Positions 30,820-40,755 of a stretch of DNA of 64,000 bases are shown here, piece by piece. Location: NCBI GenBank assembly GCA_027577595.1, contig JANBRJ010000092.1:1-64000 (forward strand), read 5' to 3'. The stretch's first letter is position 1. Each line of letters begins with the position of its first letter. The position numbers and the translations under genes were made by a program. The notes beneath the pieces are model-generated. The model ran no database searches. It was not told the origin of the DNA and worked only from the letters and a program-made list of their open reading frames with translations. This DNA is from Coemansia sp. RSA 487. Lineage: Eukaryota > Kickxellomycota > Kickxellomycetes > Kickxellales > Kickxellaceae.

Positions 30820-31932
30820 TCACTTCATAAGGGTAAGCTCGTTGAAGGCAACGCCATGGACATTGAACGGTTCCTGGCCTTCGATTTCTACAACTATCTT
30901 TGAAGCACCATCGTAGCGCTCGAATATAAAGGGCTTGGTGATCAGTGCCTGGACAAGACGACGGATGACGTAGGGCATTTCGTGGAGCACATCAATGTCG
31001 TGCAAACGCATTTCAGGATTCGCTTCAAACGTGACCTTGATCTTCTTGCCTTCAGTTGTCTTGCCAGTCGAGGTGAAGACCAGGCGCTTGGGAATCTTGT
31101 AGCCGCTGCCGTTTGGATCCAGCTCGTCGTCAATATGTTCCACGGTGGTGTCCCAAAGCACGGCCTTTAGCTGGTTGCACTCTGTCAGGCTGGCATTGGA
31201 GCAATTTACGCTTCCGGCGTTAGGTGGGGTTTCATATTGCAGCACGTTGTAGGTGAATGCATTGGCAGTCTTTTTCTGGTCATCGGGAGTGCCCTCGCGG
31301 TAGCCGATAAAGTAGGCCATGTTCCACTCAGCGCCAACATTGTAAGGCATTATGTTTGCTGAATGAGCATGGATAAAGAGACCGGCGCCCTTGGACTCGA
31401 ACTTGATTCCGTTGATTTCGCCCTTTGCGGTGATCTCGCCGGCAGGGTAAAAGAAATGCGAAGCAGTCCCATCACCGATATAAGTCTTACCGTCGCCAAT
31501 TTTGTACCCGTCCGACTTCCGGGCAAAAACAAAGCTTGCAGCAACGCCCTTGGGGTTGCGCTCCTTGCCGGCCGTATACTTGACGGTCAGCTTCGTTTGG
31601 TCGTCGTTCCAGGACATTGCGAGGCCCTTACACTCAAACTCCTGGCTTTTCTTGTGAACCTTGAGGCTGTGGCCGTTATGGCTCTCAAAAACGCAGGGCT
31701 GTCCAGGAATGTAGAACATTGCATTAGTCTCGATTGTGGTTGTTAGAGCCAAATATGCCCAGGCGAGCTGCACAAAGCCAAGGCATCCGTTTTCGAGCTG
31801 AAAGTATATCGTCTGCGTTTCAGAGCCAGTGCTGTCGCGTCTCCAGGCAAAGTCTGTAGGGACGGTCTGAGTTGCAACTGGGTGGCCCTCATGCACTAGC
31901 GAGGCAGCGGTAATCGTCTTTTTGGGAGCCAT
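30820..31932 (-). CDS. SVF1: Survival factor SVF1-like lipocalin-type protein
   Basis: 370 residues without a signal peptide or membrane helix. The order of blocks is that of Svf1: TQTIYFQLENGCLGFVQLAW (~38-57), TNAMFYIPGQPCVFESHNGH, a central IKFESKGAGLFIHAHSANIM, WNMAYFIGYREG and a C-terminal RRLVQALITKPFIFERYDGA. Svf1 has two lipocalin-like halves; in yeast it supports survival under oxidative stress and has been linked to ceramide transfer between ER and Golgi. Length agrees with the family (yeast 481, many others ~380). The start MAPKKTITAAS is the first ATG. It is convergent with the CDF gene. Confidence 0.88.
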   Translation of the reverse strand: MAPKKTITAASLVHEGHPVATQTVPTDFAWRRDSTGSETQTIYFQLENGCLGFVQLAWAYLALTTTIETNAMFYIPGQPCVFESHNGHSLKVHKKSQEFECKGLAMSWNDDQTKLTVKYTAGKERNPKGVAASFVFARKSDGYKIGDGKTYIGDGTASHFFYPAGEITAKGEINGIKFESKGAGLFIHAHSANIMPYNVGAEWNMAYFIGYREGTPDDQKKTANAFTYNVLQYETPPNAGSVNCSNASLTECNQLKAVLWDTTVEHIDDELDPNGSGYKIPKRLVFTSTGKTTEGKKIKVTFEANPEMRLHDIDVLHEMPYVIRRLVQALITKPFIFERYDGASKIVVEIEGQEPFNVHGVAFNELTLMK

Positions 31933-33527
31933 CTGGATGCTGCTGTAGAATTAAGCCAAAATAGTGGTAATAAATAATAATTGAAGGTGTGAATTGAAAC
32001 GTGCTTCTTGGCAATGACAACCAAACAGCGTGAAAAAAGTAAAACCAAATAGATGCGGCAATTACAAGAAGAAATGTAAATCGAAGCAGAATAGGAGCAA
32101 GAGGAAAGAAAAAGAGGTGTTTCTTTTGGCGGTTCGTCTTTCCGGTTCAAGGCTTTGTAGCTTACGAAAGGGAGACCTCCCCAGATGATCCAAGTCACTT
32201 GCTCAGTTAAGGCTTGGCAGGGCTGTGCTGCGCTGGAAGGCAAAGGTATTTTTAGATGGTGAGTTTAGGTGCTTCGTTCTGAGAAAAGGTCTATAAAGAG
32301 ACGAAAAATGAAAAGCTGAGCTTACAATGAAAAGAAAAGCTTGTTTTATTTTTTGGCTGTTGTCCGCGGCAGTAGCCTTTTAGTTGTAGCCTCGCTCCTT
32401 TTGGCGTCTCTTTTGACATAGGGCGTAATATGAGCGAGGGTGGGGGTTTGGGTCGTTCTTGTTAAAGCTTATTTGTGTCATTGCATATGCGCTCAGTCCT
32501 CCTTGCCATTGGCAAGCAGCATTAGTTCTGTTGTCAGCTCGCACTTGCTTTTACGTCTTTATTACGTTTATTTCCCTGGTGATATCTGCTGATGTTGTGG
32601 CATTCCAGCCACAATTCCTTCTCTAGTTTTGTTTGCTGCTCAGCGTAGAAGGAAAGCTTCGAGGAAATAGCAAAAGAAGTAGTGTGTATATGCAGGTGTA
32701 GCGCTTCCTTCTTTTTGGTGTTTGGAATGGTTTTCTTGGTTTATTTTGTCATGCATCACAACCATCTTCATCTTATTCCCCTTCAACATATACTTTACAA
32801 AAGCTGCAACAACATGAAGCACATTGTGAATATAGTAGTTGTTTGTGGGGGGGAAGAAAAGCGATCCGGTAAACAGTCCGCCGCCATTGTTTATGCAGCA
32901 CCTTTAACCAGACCAGAGATTACATGCGCATCAAGCATCCTAGAAAAGTAAACTTTGTCTAGAGCGTTTCCAGATTACTGGAAGAATTGTCTTTTTTGCT
33001 CAAGTGACACGTGGAGAATTTTATGCAGGTGCAGCGCCTTGATCTCGGATAGCCATATCAGTTGATAATCTGGTAGGGAAAAAAGATAATACCATAGGCA
33101 AATTAACAGGAGGCTTGTAAATTTCAGGTAAACACTGGGTTAAACCCACGTTTTACTGAAACGTAAGATACATTTCAAAACAACGATGGCATATGCAAAA
33201 CAAGGGGCGTATAAATGTAAAACGATATTTCACTATTAGATGTTTGATCAGCGCTTTTTCATAGTAATATGGATGGATTTTAAATAGTCCAAAATTATCC
33301 AAGACACGATCAAATCCAGATTCTGAGATTTCATCCAAAGCTATACTAAATACGCTAGAAACACTAAAAACACCCATGCCTTGACTTGACGGTCGACAAA
33401 TGGCGCTGCTATTACGTCTGTTATTTAAAGGCATCATCAAGGATGTCAAAGCACGGCACATCTGTGTTGGTATATTTTTACGCCTCCGTCAAAGTTAATG
33501 TTAATTTTCATTTCTATATCCAACAAA
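31933..33527. other. 1.6-kb spacer between SVF1 and tyrosinase, mostly without features
   Basis: Upstream region of two divergent genes. T/C-rich and G/T-rich tracts, no known element. A minus-strand frame at 33153-33461 (102 codons) includes the protein-like stretch SIALDEISESGFDRVLDNFG but has no recognisable family and overlaps the tyrosinase promoter; it is a weak small-gene or relic candidate. Confidence 0.35.
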
Positions 33528-34826
33528 ATGACATTGTATCCTTTTCTCGTTGCACTACTTACAGCATCGCATGCAGTTATTGCACAGGACAACCCAAAAT
33601 GCCAGGACACGCGCACCCGCCGTTCTGCGCATTCACTATCTCCTGACGACTGGCAGCGGGTTGGTGACGTAGTGTCCAAGCTGCACGAAGATGGTGTTTT
33701 CTCTCGGTTCGGAAAGTCGCACCAGGCCGTATTTGAGCATGTTCATGGATCAACCGCATTCTTTCCTTTCCATCGGCGGTTTGTGCTAGAGCTTGAGAAC
33801 CTGGGACGCCAGATCGATCCATCCTTTACCATCCCCTTCTGGGATTCCACGCTCGATTACAAAGACCCCGCAAACAGCCCAGTTCTCCGCAAAGAAAGCT
33901 TAGGCGGCAACGGCAGCGGCCCCGATAAATGTGTGCACGATGGAATCCAGGGCAACTGGGTCATGAGCTTCCCTGACCGCCATTGTCTGAGGCGCAACTA
34001 CAACAAAGGCGACTCGATTGAGCCGTGGGTGCCAGCTGAGGTGATCTCTTCGTATATCCAGTCGGACTCGCGCCTCTCACGCTTCCGCGAGCATATCGAG
34101 TTTGGTATCCACGGCGTCGTGCATCTTGGACTTGGCGGCGATGCAGCTACACGGTACGCACCCAACGATTTCTTCTTCTTCATGCACCATGCCAACATTG
34201 ATCGGCTCTGGTGGCTGTGGCAGAACAGTGCCGGCTCGCCGCTTAGTTACGATGGTCCGGGAGCCAATGGCGAGGCCTCGCTTGACGATCCAATGCCCCA
34301 GAACGAGGACGTCGATTTGGGAGGAGGCTCTGTACGGCCAGCCATGGTGCTTGGATACAACGGCATGTGCTACACGTACGATTCGGTACCCAACCCTCCA
34401 GACAAATATCCTGGAAGCGAAAATAAAAGCGGTGACGGTGGCGACAATGACTCGGATCCGAATCGTGGAATAAACGATGGCAGCGTGCCTATATTCAGCG
34501 GATCGTCCAACACGGCGGGCAATGCGCAGGAGCTGGTTGGAATTCGCCAGGCATTTACGCAGCAGTCAATGCTGCGCGACTATTTCCCCAGATCAGCTTT
34601 GCTCGGGGAGCCAACCAGAGATGAAATGGCCCAGCCTGCAAACGCAACTGTCGCCTCGCCATGCGGCTGTAGCACTGCGCAGAGATTTCTATCGTATCCC
34701 GCACGCATGTCGGAGATGTGGGTTTCTATGCATGGATTCAATGGCACACTAGTCGAACAGGTCTATCAGGAGGCTTGTCATTTAATCGACCTTCTGAACA
34801 ATAGCTCTTACTTATCTCCTTACTAA
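33528..34826 (+). CDS. Secreted tyrosinase (type 3 copper enzyme)
   Basis: The frame can start at 33498, but ATG at 33528 gives a clean signal peptide, MTLYPFLVALLTASHAVIA, and 432 residues. The CuA site is made by His in VFSRFGKSHQAVFEHVHGST and FFPFHRRFVLELE. The CuB site is GIHGVVHLGLGGD and, further on, FFFFMHHANIDRLWWLWQ. Tyrosinases oxidise phenols to quinones in melanin formation. A Gly/Asp/Asn-rich insert (around SENKSGDGGDNDSDPN, residues ~305-325) follows the core, and seven or more cysteines suggest disulfides. It lacks the long C-terminal shielding domain of many fungal tyrosinases. It is probably extracellular or wall-associated. Confidence 0.92.
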   Translation: MTLYPFLVALLTASHAVIAQDNPKCQDTRTRRSAHSLSPDDWQRVGDVVSKLHEDGVFSRFGKSHQAVFEHVHGSTAFFPFHRRFVLELENLGRQIDPSFTIPFWDSTLDYKDPANSPVLRKESLGGNGSGPDKCVHDGIQGNWVMSFPDRHCLRRNYNKGDSIEPWVPAEVISSYIQSDSRLSRFREHIEFGIHGVVHLGLGGDAATRYAPNDFFFFMHHANIDRLWWLWQNSAGSPLSYDGPGANGEASLDDPMPQNEDVDLGGGSVRPAMVLGYNGMCYTYDSVPNPPDKYPGSENKSGDGGDNDSDPNRGINDGSVPIFSGSSNTAGNAQELVGIRQAFTQQSMLRDYFPRSALLGEPTRDEMAQPANATVASPCGCSTAQRFLSYPARMSEMWVSMHGFNGTLVEQVYQEACHLIDLLNNSSYLSPY

Positions 34827-35984
34827 TCGTTAGTAATCTAACTAATATCAAAACACAACGTATATTTCCTTTTTTATAATCCTTTTGTTTCTGGGCGAAA
34901 ACACTATACGCATTTAATTTTTAGGCACAATTAAATGCCTTTGCAATGTTTACATATTCCGCTTTACACTATAGCCATTGAATGTGAGAATATAAAAGGA
35001 GATGGATGTGAGATTTGTTGTTCGTTGCTTTGGTTTGCTTGTTTTGGGCATGTTATGAATGGCTTGCTCTCTGACGTTTTTTTTTTCGTTGTTTTTGTCT
35101 TGGCGATTTCAATTGAATTATACATTTTGTCTCTAGCATCGCTTCTTCTCTCTCTGTCCCCTCTTTCATCCCTGAAAACAAAGGGATTCAGGCGCAAATG
35201 TTGAGGATCCAGTGGAGAGATAATGGTACACGGTGGACAGGTCTTTCTTTTCTCATTTGTTTTTTTTTGCTGTTTTATAGACACAATGCCAGTAAAAAAA
35301 GAGCGAACTGCATTATCTTTGTTTACAAAACTTACAAGATCCTTTAGCGTCGCTCACCAAAACATTCAGAGATGTTGCGAAGGAGTTGTAACTGTTGTCT
35401 ACTACTGTGCTAGCTCGCTCCTCCCCACGAAGGCTCTAGCCTACCCCATGATACACATGATAGGGTCAATCCTCCCCCACGGGTTCGACACAGTCAATGT
35501 TGGGCTGACTGGAGCAATAAGAAAGCAACACGCATACAAATAGTAATTGAGCGTGTAACATCACTGCCTTTTCTTCACCTTTCTGCTCTTTTGCTCACAA
35601 AACAAAAATTAATATACCAGCCGCAACCCCCTCCTCCCCCACAGCTAACACATAATGCATATTTATATTTGCCAGTCACCTCTTGTGGTAAGCTAAACAT
35701 TTCCGCCTCTTTCATTGCTTCCGACATATTAAAATACATGTACGCCAGCAGTGAAAAACTATATAGATTTGCTGCTTCTTTTTCTTTTTATACTTTCTCT
35801 CTCTTTCTCTCTAACCAGCTGTAGTTGTATTTATTTGTATATTGCCCTTTTTTTACACTTTCAACCTCAACCTGTACAGTTTTTTATTTCACTTTATTTG
35901 AATTCAAACACTTTCGCCTTATTCCCCCCCCACTTCACAAACGCACAGGCCAGCCGGAATTCAGAAATAGGAAGCTGCAGCAAA
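34827..35984. other. Spacer and pyrimidine-rich leader before the lipase gene
   Basis: 1.16 kb. The last 250 bases before the lipase ATG are strongly C/T-rich, typical of a fungal promoter or leader. The open frame into the lipase reaches back to 35751, but its residues (MKNYIDLLLLFLFILSLSFS) are those of a translated pyrimidine tract. A frame at 35223-35543 (106 codons) has no domain. Confidence 0.4.
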
Positions 35985-38900
35985 ATGGCCCAAGAAAGTG
36001 CAGCGCATACTGGTCGCCGCGAGGGCTCGTATGGGGCGCCCACAGCGTCTGGGCTCTTTGCCCTGCATATTGACGCCGTTGGTGATGGCACGGACGACGA
36101 CGGTAACATCAGCGACGACAGCGCCAGCGGGCTTTCCAGCGACGGCGGCTCGGAAGTCTCAGACGACGACAGCTATGTGGAAAAGTGGTACAGTAACTAC
36201 GAGGCAAAACAGCATATACGAAGCCAAAGTGTGGGATCCCAGGGCAGCACAGGCAGCAATCCGTTCAAGCGGCAGGTGCACCATTGGCGCAGCCGTCCGC
36301 CGCTGCTTCCCGAGCGGCTGGCAGCGATTGTGTCTTCTGTGTCGGGGGCAACACGACTTAGTCTGGAGATTACGGCGCTGTTCTGGGAGGCGGTGTTCGA
36401 TACAATAGCCGAGAGCACCAGCAGTGGCGTGATGCTAGGGACGGTGGCATGGGAAGAAGCCAAGGCGATTGCGCTGGCGATTGCAAGTATCCTGTCGCCT
36501 CTGTCATCGCTGAATCCACGAATCGTGTCGCGTCTCATCAGCTCGTCCACAGCGGCCGGGTACGCGGCTGTGAACCAATCCCTGATGGCTGCTGAGAACA
36601 TTCTGGAGGGCGGCTTTTCACTGTACACAAAGGCCATCAACATGAGCCTGCATGCGGCTGGCGAATACGTACGCCTCATTGATGCCATTTTTGGCTCCAC
36701 AGACACTTCGCGCGTCCTGGCGTCCTTTGTTCACATGTGCCGCCGCGAGGCCCTGGACAAAAACCCTGAGATCCGCGCGCTGATTGGCGAGGTTGGGCTT
36801 GTGAGCTTTGTCAGCCAGGTTCTCAAAACAATTGTTGCGTGGATTTGTCTTCAGGTCGTCAACCACGGCCGCTCCCGTCCATACCGGCTGGATCTTGTCT
36901 ATACCAACATACGCAGAGGGCCCGAGTTTTGTCCGCGCAAGTTTATCGACAGCAATGGCAAGCCTCTGTCAAGGAGGGCGTCGTTCACTCGCACGCCAGA
37001 GCCGCTGTCGCCTCACACGACGTATGCTGCCGACTCTACTTTTGCTGCTTCTGGAAGCAGAGTCGCATCACCACACAAAACGCGCAGCTGCAAGGTGCAG
37101 CCAAGTGCAGTAGCAGCTTTTAGCAACGCAGAGCCCAATGGAGACGCATCAGGCTCTGCTGCAATGCATGATCATATGTGCGCACAAACCACAAGCCCAG
37201 CGTCACTGGCGGCTGCAGCTGGTCACGAGAGCCATTCCTTTTTAAGGGATTCTGGACCAGACTCTCGATTTGAGCTAGGCGGTGCCTCTAGCGGAGACGA
37301 GTTCGACGACGACAACGAGTATGACGACATGTACTATGCGCTGAGCGACCAGGATACTCCGCACAGGGACCCTGAATGGGACCAGCGGCTCGTGGAGGCT
37401 CTTCGTGGCCTTTCAGTTCACCTCGAGCGGCAAAAGCAACAGCGCAAAAGTGGCGGAAAGCTTGGCTCAAACAACGAACATGCAGATGACGCAGACAAGC
37501 ATACCCAGCCAGATACGTCATCATCTTTGCATAAAGACCCCCTTACTCCGCAACATCAGAAGCCGTCGCTCTGGGAGACGATTGCAGCAGTGCGTGCAGC
37601 AACTGCCAGAGAAGCACAACAAAAAAGACAGCAACAACAGCAACAGTATCGATCCGAAAGCACCGACACATCCAGTGCCTGTGGCTCGCCATCGTCGCCC
37701 TTGCTGTCTGCATCTATACAGCGAAGCATGGGGCTACCGACGTTTGAATCTGCGCCTGCCAGCCTTGTGTCATCTCCACAGTTTTCAGCAACACCAACGA
37801 TCAACCTTGGCGAGCACGCTTTGCATCGGGCGGATACCATTCCCGAGGACACTGAGCTCCATTTGCCTGGCACAGATCACCCCATTCCAAACAGCCGCAC
37901 CAACAGGAAGTTGCTGGCATCGGATGATCTAGAAGCAGAGTGCGGACCCTTTCCAAAGCTTGATGGCATTCCACCAACAAAGCCACCTTTTATTGATACG
38001 GTACCATCATCCAAAGAGTCTGTGTGGCTGCAGCAGGAGTTCCCTCGCAAACCGTTGCTGTTCAACCTTGCCCGGTTTATCTCCCTCGCATCTTCGGTGT
38101 ACGGTAAGAGCTTTATGCAGGTGCTAGGGCTTGACCACGGCATGATCGATGCGCGCGCACTAATCGACGAATTTGGAGATTTCGAGGTCCAGGAGCAAGA
38201 GTCTGCCTCGCGCCTTTCTAAAGCTGACAGCTGTGCATCGATCAGCAACGAGGCCAGCGTCGCACCACCAATCCCTGCATCCACGCCACCGAGACTGGGC
38301 GACCGGACTCCAAGCATGTCAAAGCTTCCTCGCGCACAGCCAATGAGCACATACCATACCCACGCAGGCTACAACCCGTCAAGACCGGAGTCACAGCGCC
38401 AGTATGAGCGGCGGCATTTCAGGACCCCGCGGCCCGATACTCCAGCTGGGCGGCGCACGCTTGGGCGGCGTCCTCCGGTGCGCCGCAACCACCACCGTCA
38501 GCGACCTGTCACAGACCATCCGAACCATTATTGCTTCTCGCAGCACAGCGGCATCCCGCTGAGCGACCTTCTCTTCTCCTCGTACGTCTCGCCCATTGTG
38601 CCTGGTGTAACAAGGGCTGCCAACGTAAAGGCCACTGCTGTGGAGCGCAAGCTGCGACGCAAGAGCTCTCTTGCTGTTCTTCAAAGCCAAGCATCTCAAT
38701 CGAACTTGCAGAATACCGCAAGCAGCGGCCAGAACAATGGAATAAACGGCAAGACCAGCGCAACGCCAACGTCAAGCGGCTGGATTTCGAGCATTCCCAT
38801 CGTTGGCAGCATCTACCAAAGCATACCCTCTCCTTTATCCGCGCTCTCCTCGATTCCAGTCATCCCTGGGTTTGTCTCGCGCTTCGTCAGAGGGGGAGGG

Positions 38901-40559
38901 AATCCCGCTTCTAGCAGGCCTAAAGCAGAAGAGGTTCACAGTGAGCCTTCGCTGGCCGCAAAAACCGCCGAGCCAAAAAGCACAGACGAGGCAAGAAAGA
39001 AGTTCCGGCGGTTCGAGAAAATTCGTCAGCGCCTGGTCTACCGCAACCCGTCGATCCATGCGTTAGTGCACTATATAGCGGTAGACCATGCAACTCGCTC
39101 CGTCGTTCTTGCTTGTCGAGGGACGCTCGGCATCTCAGATCTCTTTATCGACATGATATGTGAATACGAGACGATCCGGATTCCCGGCCACCAGGATGCA
39201 GCACGAAACAGCGGCGAGTTCCGCGTGCACTCTGGAATGTGGCACTCTGCACTGCTGCTTGCGGACTCGTCATCGGAGGTTTTCAAGGAAGTCGCTGAGG
39301 CACTGCGCTTGTACCCAGAATATGGGCTCGTGCTTACCGGCCATTCATTGGGCGGTGGGGTAGCATCGCTAGTTACACTTCTTTGGTCCATGCCAGTATT
39401 TGACTGCAGCGATGGTGGATCGGCATCTCCGCTGGGACCGAATGGACAGCAGCCACCGACACCTGGATCCACACGTGGCAGCACTAGGCGTTTTGTCACG
39501 ATGGACAAGTTTGGGCTTGTTTCGCCCCGACCCATACACTGTTTCAGCTTTGGCAGCCCGTGCTCGACTAACGCTGCGCTGTCGTACTACTGCCGGGGGC
39601 TGGTGACGTCAGTGGCAAACTCGGACGATCTCATAACGTATCTCTCGATAGGCGCATGCGTCGATATTCTCAACATTTCGGCGGTTCTTGGACGTGAGCA
39701 TGGTGTGGCCGAGAAGGTTATGCGCAAGTTCTTTTCGACACAGAAGAACAAGCTCAGCATGAAGTTCAACCTGTTTGACTTTGACTTTTCCAAGCTCCGC
39801 GTACACAACGATGACGACAGCGATGAAGGCAGGGATGCAAATGAACCTGCCCAGGAAAGCAGCACCAGCGGCAAGAGCGTGAATCCGTGGAGCCAATCGG
39901 CGGTGCAAAAGGATCACATCCAGGGCGGCAGCAACAACAGATCATCCAAAAAACCACACCATAGCGGCTGTGAATCGTCTTCAAATGCACAACCGCCATC
40001 GCCGAAGCGCCAGAAAAACGATGAAAAGTCAAAGAGTACTAAGGGAGCTGAGGAGCTGGACGACTGGTATCTGTCGCTAATCAAAACGCTGCGTGCCAAC
40101 ATGGACAGCGAAAAGCTATACCCTCCAGGTGACGTGTTTGTGCTTGCAACGGTGGGCGATGACGAGATAGCCGACCGTGAGCTGATGCCACGAGTCGATT
40201 CCCTGAACGGCGATTCAGCAAACAGCGACCGCCACAGCGAAGGTAGCTGGAGATCATCGTTCTTTTCAACGCGGTCCTTTGCCAGCAGCTTCAGCAACAC
40301 GGCAAAGGACACCAAGAAGCCGGGTCTTTTTGGCAGAGAGAAACGGAGTCCAGAGTCCAAGGACGAAACATTGCCTGTGGGCCTGTTCTATTGCCCCGAT
40401 GTTGTTGAGCGATTTAGCGAGCTGCGCTTCACAAGGAACATGATTGCACACCACCTGCCTTCGACATATGAACGTAGGTTGTCGGCGCTAGTACACGAGA
40501 CACTGTATAATAGCTCACGCGAAAGCAAGGATGCTGATGCTACCTCGGAGCCAAAATAA
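35985..40559 (+). CDS. sn-1 diacylglycerol lipase-like protein (class 3 lipase)
   Basis: ATG at 35985 sits in a good context after the leader and gives 1,524 residues. The class 3 lipase domain occupies residues ~1020-1300: YIAVDHATRSVVLACRGT, then the nucleophile elbow LTGHSLGGGVASLVTLLW (~1118), and VANSDDLIT as the likely acid residue. Near the end, IAHHLPSTYERRLSALVHE could supply the histidine region. Hydrophobic segments at ~145-185 (SGVMLGTVAWEEAKAIALAI) may associate with membrane. Long acidic and Ser/Pro-rich disordered stretches separate these parts. DAG lipases release 2-monoacylglycerol. The large insertions are usual in fungal DAGL-like proteins; exact substrate unproven. Confidence 0.85.
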   Translation: MAQESAAHTGRREGSYGAPTASGLFALHIDAVGDGTDDDGNISDDSASGLSSDGGSEVSDDDSYVEKWYSNYEAKQHIRSQSVGSQGSTGSNPFKRQVHHWRSRPPLLPERLAAIVSSVSGATRLSLEITALFWEAVFDTIAESTSSGVMLGTVAWEEAKAIALAIASILSPLSSLNPRIVSRLISSSTAAGYAAVNQSLMAAENILEGGFSLYTKAINMSLHAAGEYVRLIDAIFGSTDTSRVLASFVHMCRREALDKNPEIRALIGEVGLVSFVSQVLKTIVAWICLQVVNHGRSRPYRLDLVYTNIRRGPEFCPRKFIDSNGKPLSRRASFTRTPEPLSPHTTYAADSTFAASGSRVASPHKTRSCKVQPSAVAAFSNAEPNGDASGSAAMHDHMCAQTTSPASLAAAAGHESHSFLRDSGPDSRFELGGASSGDEFDDDNEYDDMYYALSDQDTPHRDPEWDQRLVEALRGLSVHLERQKQQRKSGGKLGSNNEHADDADKHTQPDTSSSLHKDPLTPQHQKPSLWETIAAVRAATAREAQQKRQQQQQQYRSESTDTSSACGSPSSPLLSASIQRSMGLPTFESAPASLVSSPQFSATPTINLGEHALHRADTIPEDTELHLPGTDHPIPNSRTNRKLLASDDLEAECGPFPKLDGIPPTKPPFIDTVPSSKESVWLQQEFPRKPLLFNLARFISLASSVYGKSFMQVLGLDHGMIDARALIDEFGDFEVQEQESASRLSKADSCASISNEASVAPPIPASTPPRLGDRTPSMSKLPRAQPMSTYHTHAGYNPSRPESQRQYERRHFRTPRPDTPAGRRTLGRRPPVRRNHHRQRPVTDHPNHYCFSQHSGIPLSDLLFSSYVSPIVPGVTRAANVKATAVERKLRRKSSLAVLQSQASQSNLQNTASSGQNNGINGKTSATPTSSGWISSIPIVGSIYQSIPSPLSALSSIPVIPGFVSRFVRGGGNPASSRPKAEEVHSEPSLAAKTAEPKSTDEARKKFRRFEKIRQRLVYRNPSIHALVHYIAVDHATRSVVLACRGTLGISDLFIDMICEYETIRIPGHQDAARNSGEFRVHSGMWHSALLLADSSSEVFKEVAEALRLYPEYGLVLTGHSLGGGVASLVTLLWSMPVFDCSDGGSASPLGPNGQQPPTPGSTRGSTRRFVTMDKFGLVSPRPIHCFSFGSPCSTNAALSYYCRGLVTSVANSDDLITYLSIGACVDILNISAVLGREHGVAEKVMRKFFSTQKNKLSMKFNLFDFDFSKLRVHNDDDSDEGRDANEPAQESSTSGKSVNPWSQSAVQKDHIQGGSNNRSSKKPHHSGCESSSNAQPPSPKRQKNDEKSKSTKGAEELDDWYLSLIKTLRANMDSEKLYPPGDVFVLATVGDDEIADRELMPRVDSLNGDSANSDRHSEGSWRSSFFSTRSFASSFSNTAKDTKKPGLFGREKRSPESKDETLPVGLFYCPDVVERFSELRFTRNMIAHHLPSTYERRLSALVHETLYNSSRESKDADATSEPK

Positions 40560-40755
40560 CATTTTTCTCTTTCTCACTCCTATGTTAAATGTTTCTGCCC
40601 TAACCTCACTATATTTTCTATAGTGTACCATTAGATTTGTCTAGATGTTTTGTTTTCAAACCCAGATCCATGTAGTTTAGATATATAATATTGTTTTACT
40701 AAAAAAGAAAATTAAAAAGTAGAGCGGTGCTAGGAAAGCAAGGGGCGCTTTTTGT

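Noticed and set aside
35470-35500. GGGTTCGAC motif resembling a tRNA B box
   Set aside because: Flanking bases do not form a T-arm and no acceptor stem or A box could be placed.
35751-35984. N-terminal extension of the lipase starting at 35751, which looks like a signal peptide
   Set aside because: The hydrophobic residues come from a C/T-rich leader tract; ATG at 35985 has the better context and soluble start.
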